A stretch of DNA of 64,000 bases from Pseudomonas viridiflava. Its GTDB lineage: Bacteria > Pseudomonadota > Gammaproteobacteria > Pseudomonadales > Pseudomonadaceae. Positions 51,865-60,547 of this stretch are shown piece by piece. The stretch spans positions 372,001-436,000 of the forward strand of contig NZ_UUON01000051.1 in assembly GCF_900590885.1 (NCBI RefSeq), written 5' to 3'. A program made the translations under genes and the position numbers. The notes under the pieces were generated by a model that worked only from the letters and a program-made list of their open reading frames with translations, did no database searches and had not been told where the DNA came from. The number at the start of each line of letters is the position of its first letter. Within the stretch, counting starts at the first letter, position 1.

Positions 51865-52617
51865 ATGCAGAACTATAAAAAATTCCTTCTGGCCGCGGCC
51901 GTCTCGATGGCGTTCAGCGCCACGGCCATGGCAGAAACCTTGAAGATGGGGATCGAAGCGGCCTACCCGCCCTTCAACAATAAAGACGCCAGCGGCAACG
52001 TGGTGGGCTTCGACAAAGACATCGGCGACGCCCTGTGCGCCAAGATGAAAGTCGAGAAGTGCGAAGTGTATGTGTCCGACTGGGACGGCATCATCCCGGC
52101 CCTGAACGCCAAGAAGTTCGACTTCCTGGTGTCCTCGCTGTCGATCACCGACGAGCGCAAGCAGGCCGTCGACTTCACCGACCCGTACTACTCCAACAAG
52201 CTGCAGTTCATCGCGCCAAAAGCCACCGCCGACTTCAAGCCCGACGCCGCCTACCTGAAAGGCAAGGTCATCGGTGCACAACGCGCGACGCTGGCCGGCA
52301 CCTACCTGGAAGACAAGCTGCCGGAAACCGAAGCCAAGCTGTATGACACCCAGGAAAACGCCTACCTCGACCTGACCTCCGGGCGCCTGGACGGCATCCT
52401 CGCCGACAAGTACGTGCAGTACGAATGGCTCAAGAGCAAAGACGGTTCCGCCTACGAGTTCAAGGGTGACCCGGTTGTAGAGAGCGACAAGATCGGTATC
52501 GCCGTACGCAAGGGCGACCCGCTGCGCGAGCGCCTGAACAAAGCCCTGGCAGAGATCAAGGCAGACGGCACCTACAAGAAGATCAACGACAAGTACTTCC
52601 CGTTCAGCATCGAATGA
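51865..52617 (+). CDS. amino acid ABC transporter substrate-binding protein
   Basis: The 250-residue protein has a signal peptide (MQNYKKFLLAAAVSMAFSATAMA) and the SBP family 3 core: LKMGIEAAYPPFNNKDASGN, VYVSDWDGIIPALNAKKFDF and LVSSLSITDERKQAVDFTDP (about residues 92-111). Two cysteines (GDALCAKMKVEKC) match the LAO/histidine-binding HisJ/ArgT group, which suggests lysine, arginine, ornithine or histidine as ligand. ATG 51865 is used, not the ATG four bases earlier, which is out of frame. Confidence 0.94.
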   Translation: MQNYKKFLLAAAVSMAFSATAMAETLKMGIEAAYPPFNNKDASGNVVGFDKDIGDALCAKMKVEKCEVYVSDWDGIIPALNAKKFDFLVSSLSITDERKQAVDFTDPYYSNKLQFIAPKATADFKPDAAYLKGKVIGAQRATLAGTYLEDKLPETEAKLYDTQENAYLDLTSGRLDGILADKYVQYEWLKSKDGSAYEFKGDPVVESDKIGIAVRKGDPLRERLNKALAEIKADGTYKKINDKYFPFSIE

Positions 52618-52691
52618 TCTGAACGGCCTGACCGGCGCGCTCGCTTGAGCGCGCCGGCTTTCAGCAATGCCTGCCGCGATATGAAAACACC

Positions 52692-53387
52692 ATGAATTTC
52701 GATCTCTACGGATTCGGCCCGGCGCTCGCCGCCGGCGCGCTGATGACCGTCAAACTGGCGCTCGCGGCCCTGTGCCTGGGGCTGGTGCTCGGCCTTGCCG
52801 GCGCCTTGGCCAAGACCTCACCGTACAAGCCGTTGCAATGGCTTGGCGGCGCTTACTCGACCATCGTGCGCGGGATTCCCGAGCTGCTGTGGGTCCTGTT
52901 GATTTATTTCGGCACCGTCAACCTGATGCGTGCACTGGGGGAGTTTTTTGGTAACCCCGACCTTTCTCTAAGCGCCTTTGCCGCCGGGGTAATCGCCCTG
53001 GGCCTGTGCTTTGGCGCCTATGCCACGGAAGTCTTTCGTGGCGCGATCCTCGCCATTCCCAAGGGCCACCGTGAAGCCGGTGTGGCGTTGGGCCTGTCGA
53101 AGTTTCGCATCTTCACCCGGCTGATCATGCCGCAAATGTGGCGCATCGCCCTGCCGGGCCTGGGCAACCTGTTCATGATCCTGATGAAAGACACCGCGCT
53201 GGTGTCGGTGATCGGCCTGGAAGAAATCATGCGCCACGCGCAGATCGGCGTGACGGTCACCAAGCAGCCGTTCACCTTCTTTATGGTCGCGGCCTTCATG
53301 TACCTGGGCCTCACGGTCCTGGCGATGACCAGCATGCACTTCCTGGAAAAACGCGCCGCCCGCGGCTTTGCAAGGAGCACCCAATGA
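52692..53387 (+). CDS. amino acid ABC transporter permease (HisQ-like)
   Basis: The 231-residue permease has five membrane helices and the EAA loop (GHREAGVALGLSKFRIFTRL, about residues 122-141). It overlaps the next permease gene by four bases. Together with the preceding ATPase and binding protein it forms a complete importer. Confidence 0.94.
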   Translation: MNFDLYGFGPALAAGALMTVKLALAALCLGLVLGLAGALAKTSPYKPLQWLGGAYSTIVRGIPELLWVLLIYFGTVNLMRALGEFFGNPDLSLSAFAAGVIALGLCFGAYATEVFRGAILAIPKGHREAGVALGLSKFRIFTRLIMPQMWRIALPGLGNLFMILMKDTALVSVIGLEEIMRHAQIGVTVTKQPFTFFMVAAFMYLGLTVLAMTSMHFLEKRAARGFARSTQ

Positions 53388-54115
53388 GCGGCGACTACAG
53401 CTGGCTGGCGCATTTCGACCTGGGCCTGAACTGGGCCGTGATTATCAAATGGCTGCCGAAACTGGCTCAGGGCGCGACCCTGACCCTGGAGTTGGTGGCC
53501 ATCGCGGTGATCGCCGGCCTGCTGCTGGCAATCCCGCTGGGCATCGCGCGCTCGTCGCGCCGCTGGTACGTCAGCGCCCTGCCCTACGCCTACATCTTTT
53601 TTTTCCGTGGGACGCCGCTGCTGGTGCAGTTGTTTTTGGTCTACTACGGCCTGGCGCAGTTCGACGCGGTGCGTAACAGCTTTATGTGGCCGTACCTGCG
53701 CGATCCGTTCTGGTGCGCCACCGCCACCATGACCCTGCACACCGCCGCCTACATCGCCGAGATCCTGCGCGGTGCGATCCAGGCCATCCCGCCGGGTGAA
53801 ATCGAGGCCGCGCGCGCCCTGGGCATGTCCAAGCCCAAAACCCTGTTCTACATCATCCTGCCGCGCGCCTCGCGCATCGGCCTGCCGGCCTACAGCAACG
53901 AAGTGATCCTGATGCTCAAGGCCAGCGCCCTGGCCAGTACCGTGACCTTGCTGGAACTGACCGGCATGGCGCGAACCATCATTGCGCGCACCTACCTGCC
54001 GGTAGAGATCTTCTTCGCAGCCGGCCTGTTCTACCTGTTGATGGCCTACATCCTGGTGCGCGGTTTCAAACTGCTGGAACGCTGGCTGCGCGTCGATGAA
54101 TGCCAGGGACGTTGA
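53384..54115 (+). CDS. amino acid ABC transporter permease (HisM-like)
   Basis: The 243-residue permease partners the preceding one. It contains the family motif FFFRGTPLLVQLFLVYYGL (about residues 71-89) and the EAA loop PPGEIEAARALGMSKPKTLF (about 140-159). AGGAGC precedes ATG 53384. Its 3' end overlaps the following methyltransferase gene by 20 bases in another frame. Confidence 0.94.
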   Translation: MSGDYSWLAHFDLGLNWAVIIKWLPKLAQGATLTLELVAIAVIAGLLLAIPLGIARSSRRWYVSALPYAYIFFFRGTPLLVQLFLVYYGLAQFDAVRNSFMWPYLRDPFWCATATMTLHTAAYIAEILRGAIQAIPPGEIEAARALGMSKPKTLFYIILPRASRIGLPAYSNEVILMLKASALASTVTLLELTGMARTIIARTYLPVEIFFAAGLFYLLMAYILVRGFKLLERWLRVDECQGR

Positions 54116-55283
54116 GGCGCACTTTCAGGCGCTGGATGCGTTTCTGATCGAACACCAAGGGCTGTGGCGACCGCGGCCCTTTACCCATCGGCAGTTGCCC
54201 TGGGAAAGCGCACACCCTGAACTCGCCCACTGGCTGCGCCAACGCTCGTTGGCCGAAGCCGAAGCCAGTCACAACACACCCCATGAACTACAGGCCCCCG
54301 CGCCTTTTCCACAGCTGGCCGCCCAGGCGTTGCATCTCAGTGCTGTGGATAAGTTACCCACGCAACCACTGGCACCCGCGCGCCATCGCCTGAACGTGGA
54401 TGTGCCCGGGCGCAAATGGCAGCAGATCGAAGCCTTCGGTGCCGCGCTGCAGTTTGCGCAACCGCCCGGGCACTGGCTGGACTGGTGCGCCGGCAAGGGC
54501 CACCTCGGCCGCCGCCTGCTGCAACCAGGGCAACAATTGACCTGCCTGGAATACGACCCGGCGCTGGTCGCTGCCGGCCAGGCCTTGAGCGAGCATCACC
54601 ACCTGGCCGCCACCCATCGCTTGCAGGACGTGATGGCGGATGTGGCGATCAGCCCCGAACACACGCCGGTCGCCCTGCATGCCTGCGGCGACCTGCATGT
54701 GCGCCTGCTGCAACTGGCCAGCGCCGCCGGCTGCAAGCAACTGGCGTTGGCGCCGTGCTGCTACAACCGGATCAACGCCGACACCTACCAGGCAATGTCC
54801 ACTGCCGGTCACGCCTCACGTTTGCAGCTCTCCGTCGATGACCTCGGCCTGCCCCTCAGCGAAACCGTGACCGCCGGCCACCGCGTGCGTCTGCAACGGG
54901 ACACCTCCATGGCTCGCCGCCTGGGTTTCGATCACCTGCAACGGCAACTGCGCGGCTGCGACGAATATCTGCCCACGCCATCCCTGCCTGCCGGATGGCT
55001 GGAAAAGCCCTTCGCTGTCTACTGCCAGGAACTGGCGAGCCGCAAAGGGTTGTCCACAGGTGAACAGGATTGGGCGGCGCTGGAAGCGTTGGGCTGGCAG
55101 CGGTTGGCCGAGGTCAGAAACCTGGAATTGCTGCGTGGTCTATTTCGGCGCCCGCTGGAGCTATGGCTGGTGCTGGATCGGGCATTGTTTCTTGCCGAAA
55201 AGGGCTACAGGGTCGAGGTGGGCAGCTTCTGCGAACCGGCATTGACGCCGCGCAACTTGATGGTGCTTGCCGAGCGCGATTAA
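54096..55283 (+). CDS. class I SAM-dependent methyltransferase
   Basis: The 395-residue protein has a Rossmann-type SAM site WLDWCAGKGHLGRRLLQPGQ (about residues 127-146), an acidic residue after strand two (CLEYDPALVAAG) and a LAPCCYNRIN motif (about 220-229) in the position of the catalytic loop. The domain resembles the GSTCD/YitW-like methyltransferases that act on RNA or small molecules, but the substrate is unknown. Overlap with the permease gene suggests co-transcription, not joint function. Confidence 0.82.
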   Translation: MNARDVEAHFQALDAFLIEHQGLWRPRPFTHRQLPWESAHPELAHWLRQRSLAEAEASHNTPHELQAPAPFPQLAAQALHLSAVDKLPTQPLAPARHRLNVDVPGRKWQQIEAFGAALQFAQPPGHWLDWCAGKGHLGRRLLQPGQQLTCLEYDPALVAAGQALSEHHHLAATHRLQDVMADVAISPEHTPVALHACGDLHVRLLQLASAAGCKQLALAPCCYNRINADTYQAMSTAGHASRLQLSVDDLGLPLSETVTAGHRVRLQRDTSMARRLGFDHLQRQLRGCDEYLPTPSLPAGWLEKPFAVYCQELASRKGLSTGEQDWAALEALGWQRLAEVRNLELLRGLFRRPLELWLVLDRALFLAEKGYRVEVGSFCEPALTPRNLMVLAERD

Positions 55284-55524
55284 AGGGCAACATTGTCGCA
55301 CCCAAGCCTGTGGATAACTCTGTTGATGGAATCTTTACAGAGCCTGTAGCCGTCTGCGTCACAGGCCGAAAGCCACACTGATCATTTTTCGACCACAAAA
55401 TAAAACACACGAAAAACAAGCAGTTGCGTGGTGATGAGAACCGCTCCACAAAATGGCCGTTTCGTGACACCCCCGTCCAACCGATTGTGCATAAGCATCT
55501 GGCGTTCAGCGTATAAACCGCGCC

Positions 55525-56457
55525 CTAACAGAGCTTTCTCGGCGCCTTCAGCAACCGGCACAGGTCATTGATATCGTCTGCCGCCAGGCTCATCGCGCGG
55601 TTGTCCAACGGGTCGGTGCCAAAGGCCAGGGCCTCGCTGATGGCCATGTCGTGATGCACTTCCAGCGGAGCACTGCCCAAACGCTGCTTGAAGGCCTCGA
55701 CCATGTCCAGGTTGAAGGCATTGCTCTCGTCCAATTGGTTGATCACAAAATGCACACGCGGCGGGTGTTCGCGCTCAAGGTGCGGCACCAACAGCACATC
55801 CAGTTGGTCCAGGGTGCCCAGCGACGCGGCGTCGGCCTGGGCCACCACCAGCACCACATCGGCGACGCTCAAGGCCTGATGGAAATAGACGTTGTTACCG
55901 GCCGGGGTGTCGATGATCACCGTGTGGCCCGCGCTCAGGCCCAAGGCGGACAGGCGCTGCGCCAGCCAGTCGGGCTGACGCTGGAGCCAGCGCTGCAGGC
56001 TCTCTTGTTGCTGGATATCGGTGTCGCCAAAGGTGATCACCTGGCAGCCGGCGAAACCGGGCTGCTGGATGTGCTCCCATTGCGCATTCTCAAGGCTGGT
56101 GCGGCCCAGACCCGGCACGTCCTGGCCGACACTGAAGTGATGCCGCAAAGCGTTTTGCGGATCCAGCTCCACCGCCACCACCGATTCGCCCTGGCGCTGC
56201 AAGCCGCTGCTCAACGCCGTGGCCAGGGTGCTGCGGCCCACGCCGCCATTGATCGACACCAGCGCCACCACTTTAGGGCGCGGCGCCGCCTTGTCCACCG
56301 GCTGGGACTGTTCATTGGCACTGGGGGGCTGCGGCTGGATGGGGGTGCCGTCGTCGACGGGAATGCTGCCGAAAAAATGCATCCGGGCATTCAACCCCTG
56401 GGGGTCGCGGGTCACGTTCTTGCCGAATAACTCAAAAAGCTCATCAGTAAGGCTCAT
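55525..56457 (-). CDS. wssJ: WssJ, MinD-like ATPase relative of the cellulose operon
   Basis: The 310-residue protein is a SIMIBI NTPase relative of BcsQ/WssA. The P-loop reads INGGVGRSTLA (about residues 70-80): the signature lysine of deviant Walker A is Asn and the P-loop lysine is Arg, so ATP hydrolysis is doubtful. Later motifs VVAVELDP and VIIDTPAGNN are kept. In P. fluorescens SBW25 WssJ is thought to position the cellulose synthase at a pole together with WssA. The N-terminal 60 residues are a flexible, Pro/Gln-rich extension. A hairpin separates it from wssI, so it may be expressed partly on its own. Confidence 0.9.
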   Translation of the reverse strand: MSLTDELFELFGKNVTRDPQGLNARMHFFGSIPVDDGTPIQPQPPSANEQSQPVDKAAPRPKVVALVSINGGVGRSTLATALSSGLQRQGESVVAVELDPQNALRHHFSVGQDVPGLGRTSLENAQWEHIQQPGFAGCQVITFGDTDIQQQESLQRWLQRQPDWLAQRLSALGLSAGHTVIIDTPAGNNVYFHQALSVADVVLVVAQADAASLGTLDQLDVLLVPHLEREHPPRVHFVINQLDESNAFNLDMVEAFKQRLGSAPLEVHHDMAISEALAFGTDPLDNRAMSLAADDINDLCRLLKAPRKLC

Positions 56458-56591
56458 TGCCTGAACTCCGCACGACGCAGCTCAAAGACGTGAAGGGTCG
56501 GCAAGGAGAAGGCTTACCGCAGTCTTTTATAGGCGTCTGTTGTTGTCGCATTCTGTGACAGCAAAAGCGAGGTGTCATTATTTTGATGGAA

Positions 56592-56620
56592 TTGCCGCCT
56601 ATTTTTTAGACAGGCGGCAA
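56592..56620 (-). terminator. hairpin between wssI and wssJ
   Basis: TTGCCGCCT and AGGCGGCAA form a perfect 9-bp stem around an 11-base loop, 10 bases after the wssI stop. There is no clear T-run, so it is more likely an attenuating or mRNA-stabilising hairpin than a full terminator. Confidence 0.55.
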
Positions 56621-56629
56621 ATCGTCAAA

Positions 56630-57754
56630 TTACTGACCAATCGTGATCGCATCGTATGGCGTTTGCAGGTCACGCTCAGGAATCTCCCAAATCAACAACT
56701 TGGGCGGGGTTTGCTTGAAAGCCGGGCTCTCGAAGTAGGCCTTGGCCGCGCCAGAAAACTCACCACCGTCCTTGCTGAAATTACCCACCGGCGCGTTCAG
56801 GGCCTTTTGCAGGAAGCCCACAAAGTTCGAATTACGCGAGAACGACGTACCGATCAGCGCCACGTTGGGCAAGCCGGCGTCGCCAAACAGGTCATCGGCG
56901 TTGCTGGTGGCGCCGCCGGTTTCATGGGCGGTGCTGGCCGCAACGGACTCGCCGGGCGGCTGCCATTTCGGCGACAGCCAATCAAGGCCGGCCAGGCGCA
57001 CCAGGTCGCCCGGGCGCACGGCGAGCGGCGCTTGGGTGATCTCGAAGGTCTGCTCCGGCGTGGCCTTGATACCCCGTTGCGCAATGCGCTGCGCCAGGGC
57101 CTGGGCCCCGGCGTTGGCGCCGATTTCGCTCCAGTGGGTGTCGGTGCGCAGGTACGCCTCGCCGCCCAGGGGCTTGAGGGTGTCGGTCAGGTCGAGGGCG
57201 GAGACGCCGGCAACTTGCAAGGCGGCGGTCCAGTCCTGGATGCGGCTGTCGAGCACCGCCGGGCGGTACAGGCCACAGCGTTGGGCGGCGGCAATGCGGC
57301 TCTTGTCGGGCACTACCACCACTTGCAGGTCGATACCTTTTTTGCCCAGTTGCTGCTGCAGGTCGATCACGGCCTGGGCCTTGGTCTGTGCATTGGCTTG
57401 GGCATGGCGATTGATGCGCAGCTCATCGCTGATAAACAGCCAGCCCGGGCAACCCCGGCGCACGCGCGGCCCGGTGTCGCCGAACGCCAGCCAGCTGGTG
57501 CCACGCTCGAGGTTGGCGGCCTGGATCGCCATCGGCGCCTTGGCCAGTTCCTTGGCGAAACGGTGCGTGAGGTCGCCGTGCAGCAGCATGTCGCTGTCGA
57601 CCTTGGCCGGCACGTAGCTGATCGGCCCTTTGACCATCAGCCAGGCGCAGGACAACAGCCCCGCCGCCAGGAAGGGCACCAGCACCCAGGCCGCGAGGGG
57701 GCTGGTGCGTACGGCCAAGTCGCTCGGAGGAGTCGGCGCGGTAGGAGCGGGCAT
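56630..57754 (-). CDS. wssI: WssI, AlgJ/AlgX-like cellulose O-acetylation protein
   Basis: The 374-residue protein has an N-terminal membrane anchor (VLVPFLAAGLLSCAWLMV, about residues 24-41) and an SGNH-like acetyltransferase domain with the Asp-His pair in RTDTHWSEIG (about 205-214) and a serine in IGTSFSRNSN (about 300-309). It would place acetyl groups on cellulose in the periplasm, as AlgJ does for alginate. It overlaps the operon order wssF-G-H-I known from SBW25. Confidence 0.92.
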   Translation of the reverse strand: MPAPTAPTPPSDLAVRTSPLAAWVLVPFLAAGLLSCAWLMVKGPISYVPAKVDSDMLLHGDLTHRFAKELAKAPMAIQAANLERGTSWLAFGDTGPRVRRGCPGWLFISDELRINRHAQANAQTKAQAVIDLQQQLGKKGIDLQVVVVPDKSRIAAAQRCGLYRPAVLDSRIQDWTAALQVAGVSALDLTDTLKPLGGEAYLRTDTHWSEIGANAGAQALAQRIAQRGIKATPEQTFEITQAPLAVRPGDLVRLAGLDWLSPKWQPPGESVAASTAHETGGATSNADDLFGDAGLPNVALIGTSFSRNSNFVGFLQKALNAPVGNFSKDGGEFSGAAKAYFESPAFKQTPPKLLIWEIPERDLQTPYDAITIGQ

Positions 57755-57766
57755 GGTCGGGCGTCC

Positions 57767-59182
57767 TTAAAACTGAAAGTACAGAAACGGAACGGCGTCG
57801 CGGCTGGCAATCAGCGCAAACGACAACACAAACCCGGCCACCGGCCACAGCGAGGCGGCCACCACAAACCAGGGCTGGGTGCCGAAACGCTGCTCACAGC
57901 GCACCTGCCAGATCGGCGCAATGATGCACACCAGGCCCAGCAAGGCCGCCATGCCATGGGCCGGGCGCATGGCCACGGCCATTGCGTCACCCAGGGCCAT
58001 GCCGTGCATACCGAACTGGCCGGCGTACATGGTCAGGGCCGAATGGAAGTCCGGCGCGCGGAACAGGGTCCAGGCCAGGCACACAAACAGCAGCGTCAGC
58101 ACATGCGAGAGCACCGGCGGGATGCTCGGCAGGCTCGAGCGCGACCAGGCGCGGTCAATGCACAACGCGATGCCGTGGGCCGAACCCCACAGCAGGTAGT
58201 TCCAGCTGTCGCCGCCGTGCCACAAACCGGCAATCGCCATGGTCAGGAACAGGTTGCGATAGGTGCGCCACACGCCGTCGCGGTTACCACCGAGGGCGAT
58301 GTACAGGTAGTCGCGCAACCAGCTGGACAACGACAAGTGCCAACGGCGCCAGAAGTCCTGGATGCTGCTGGCCAAGTACGGCCGGTTGAAGTTTTCCGGG
58401 AAGTGGAAGCCCAGCATCAGGCCCAGGCCGATGGCCATGGCGCTGTAGCCGGCGAAGTCGAAGAACAGTTGCAGCGAGTACGCCAGGCAACCGATCCAGG
58501 CATCCACCAGGCTCGGGTTTTCCAGGTGGAAGGCAATGTCCACCAGCGGCGACAGGGTGTCGGCCACCAGCACTTTCATGCCCATGCCGATCATGAAGCG
58601 GCGCGCGCCGAGGGCGAAATTCGGCCAGTTGAAATAGCGCTGGTTCAGCTCACGGCGAACCCAGTCGTAACGGATGATCGGGCCCGCAATCGAGTGGCCG
58701 AACATCGAAATGTAAGTGGCGTAGTTAATGAAGCTACGTTCCACCGGCACCGTATGACGGTGCACGTCCACCAGGTAGGAAATCGCCTGCAAGACGATGA
58801 ACGACAAGCCGGCCGGCAAGGCCACGCGTTGCCAGTCCAGCGGCATGGCGCCGTACCAGGTAATCACCTCGCTCACGGTGCCGGCGACAATGTTGGCGTA
58901 CTTGTACCAACACAGCACCGCCGTGTTGAACACGATCAACGCGATCAACAGGCGCACCCGGCCTTTGCCGTCCTCACGGGAGCGGTCCACCAGCAAGCCG
59001 CCGACCCATGCCACCACGGTCAGGACCATGTGCAGGAACAGGAACAACGGGCTCAACCAGCCGTAGAACAACCAGCTGCCAATCAACAGGATGACGTTGC
59101 GCCAGCTCGGACGAGCCAGGGCATAGATCAACAGGAAGGCCGGCAGGAACAGCGTGAGGAATTCGAGTGAGGCAAAGACCAT
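57767..59182 (-). CDS. wssH: WssH, MBOAT acetyl transfer protein (AlgI-like)
   Basis: The 471-residue polytopic protein is of the MBOAT family with the catalytic histidine in AIAGLWHGGDSWNYLLWGS (about residues 315-333). Like AlgI it would pass acetyl groups from the cytoplasm through the membrane to the periplasmic transferases. MVFASLEFLTLFLPAFLLIY opens the protein, as in AlgI. Confidence 0.94.
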   Translation of the reverse strand: MVFASLEFLTLFLPAFLLIYALARPSWRNVILLIGSWLFYGWLSPLFLFLHMVLTVVAWVGGLLVDRSREDGKGRVRLLIALIVFNTAVLCWYKYANIVAGTVSEVITWYGAMPLDWQRVALPAGLSFIVLQAISYLVDVHRHTVPVERSFINYATYISMFGHSIAGPIIRYDWVRRELNQRYFNWPNFALGARRFMIGMGMKVLVADTLSPLVDIAFHLENPSLVDAWIGCLAYSLQLFFDFAGYSAMAIGLGLMLGFHFPENFNRPYLASSIQDFWRRWHLSLSSWLRDYLYIALGGNRDGVWRTYRNLFLTMAIAGLWHGGDSWNYLLWGSAHGIALCIDRAWSRSSLPSIPPVLSHVLTLLFVCLAWTLFRAPDFHSALTMYAGQFGMHGMALGDAMAVAMRPAHGMAALLGLVCIIAPIWQVRCEQRFGTQPWFVVAASLWPVAGFVLSFALIASRDAVPFLYFQF

Positions 59183-59199
59183 GGTGGTGTCGGGCCCGA

Positions 59200-59865
59200 T
59201 CAGTTAGCGAGTGCGTCAGAGGCGAACAGCAACATCGAGCCTTTGTCGGAAGGGACGGCCAAAACGCTGTAGCGCTCGCCGGCCTTGAGGGTAAACGACA
59301 GCGGCTGGCCAACCGGCGCGCCAGCGCATTTGAGCTGCACCGACAATTCCACCGGGTTGATCATGCGCCGCTGTACCGAACCTTCCGCGACCTTCTTGAA
59401 CAACTCGGCTTTTTGCGCCACGGCTTCCAGGCTGGCGTCGGCGCAGGTGGCGTCGGCGTTGATAAAGGCCAGGGAGGCTTTGAGGGCGTTGAAGTCATCC
59501 GGCACTTCACGGATTACCAGTTGGCGCGTTGCACCTTTGGCATCGGCGAGGGCAACCACGGTGGCGAATTCGCCCGGCGCGACTTTCACCGAGAAATCAG
59601 CGTTTTTGCCGGCGCTGCTCAACACGCCCTTGATTGGCTTGTCACCGCCGACCACCGGCAGGAAGGCCGATACGGCTTTGTCGCCGCCGAGCACCAGGCT
59701 GGCTTTGGAACCGTCCGCCACCAGCTTCAATTCGCCCGGCGTGCCGTTGGCAAAACGCAGGAACGCTGCGTCTTGCTCAGGGCCGGTGGGGTACAGCGGG
59801 ATGTCGGCGCTGTAGGCGCTGACACTGGCGAGCAAGGTCGCCAGGCCCAGGGTCATCCGTTTCAT
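59200..59865 (-). CDS. wssG: WssG, AlgF-like periplasmic acetylation protein
   Basis: The 221-residue protein has a signal peptide (MKRMTLGLATLLASVSAYSA) and the AlgF pattern of two small beta domains (IPLYPTGPEQDAAFLRFANG, then QLKCAGAPVGQPLSFTLKAG). AlgF-type proteins carry acetyl groups or dock the transferases without being enzymes themselves. Its ATG overlaps the wssF stop by one base (TAATG). Confidence 0.92.
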   Translation of the reverse strand: MKRMTLGLATLLASVSAYSADIPLYPTGPEQDAAFLRFANGTPGELKLVADGSKASLVLGGDKAVSAFLPVVGGDKPIKGVLSSAGKNADFSVKVAPGEFATVVALADAKGATRQLVIREVPDDFNALKASLAFINADATCADASLEAVAQKAELFKKVAEGSVQRRMINPVELSVQLKCAGAPVGQPLSFTLKAGERYSVLAVPSDKGSMLLFASDALAN

Positions 59866-60530
59866 TATTTGCTTCCTTTACCGTAGGCCGATGGCGGCAG
59901 GTCGCCCAGGGCAGTACCGATGGCCTTGGCCCACTTCTGGTAGCCGTCGATGGTGAAGTGCTGGCCGTCGGTGGTGATCCACTCGCCCGGCTTGGAGAAG
60001 GTCAGCGAGTCGATGTAGGTGCACGGCGCCACGTTACTGGCCAGGAACGACGACATCAGCTTGGTACGGGTGTCGTCTTTCTTGTACTGGGAACCGACCT
60101 TGCCCCATGGCGGGCCGACCCACACGCATTTGGTGCCGGTGTCGGTGATGGCTTTGGTCAGCGAGGTCACGCTTTTCCAGGCCCAGGCCTTGGGGAACAC
60201 CGGGTTGGTGTACGACCCCATGGTGTCGCCGATGATCAGCACGACCACGTCGGGCTTGTCCTTGGCGATCAACTCCTGGATCGGCGTGGTGCTCATGGCG
60301 TTCTTGCCATAGATCACGGCTTTGCCGGTAGGCGTGCGTTCGCCGCCACACTCGACTTTTTTCGGCACAACCCAATCCGCCGCACCGGCACCGCAAGCAC
60401 CGATGGAGTGAACCACCGCGCCTTGCTTGGTGAGGTTGTCTTGCAGCGGGTTGAGCAACGAATCGGGAAAGCTCATATGACTTTCGCCCAGTACCAGCAT
60501 GGTTAGGCCGGCAATCGCAGAAACAGGCAT
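59865..60530 (-). CDS. wssF: WssF, SGNH-like protein of cellulose acetylation
   Basis: The 221-residue protein has a short hydrophobic N-terminus and SGNH hydrolase blocks: LVLGESHMSFP (block I, about residues 12-22), VVVLIIGDTMGSYTNP (about 94-109) and DGQHFTIDG (block V, about 192-200). It is thought to present acyl groups to WssGHI in SBW25. The GES in place of GDS is a minor variant. It is the first acetylation gene after the cellulose synthase genes. Confidence 0.92.
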   Translation of the reverse strand: MPVSAIAGLTMLVLGESHMSFPDSLLNPLQDNLTKQGAVVHSIGACGAGAADWVVPKKVECGGERTPTGKAVIYGKNAMSTTPIQELIAKDKPDVVVLIIGDTMGSYTNPVFPKAWAWKSVTSLTKAITDTGTKCVWVGPPWGKVGSQYKKDDTRTKLMSSFLASNVAPCTYIDSLTFSKPGEWITTDGQHFTIDGYQKWAKAIGTALGDLPPSAYGKGSK

Positions 60531-60547
60531 GAATGACTCCGATTTAA

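Noticed and set aside
56540..59170. 876-codon + strand frame, very rich in His, Gln and Arg
   Set aside because: Antisense to wssI and wssH; composition reflects codon bias of the opposite strand.
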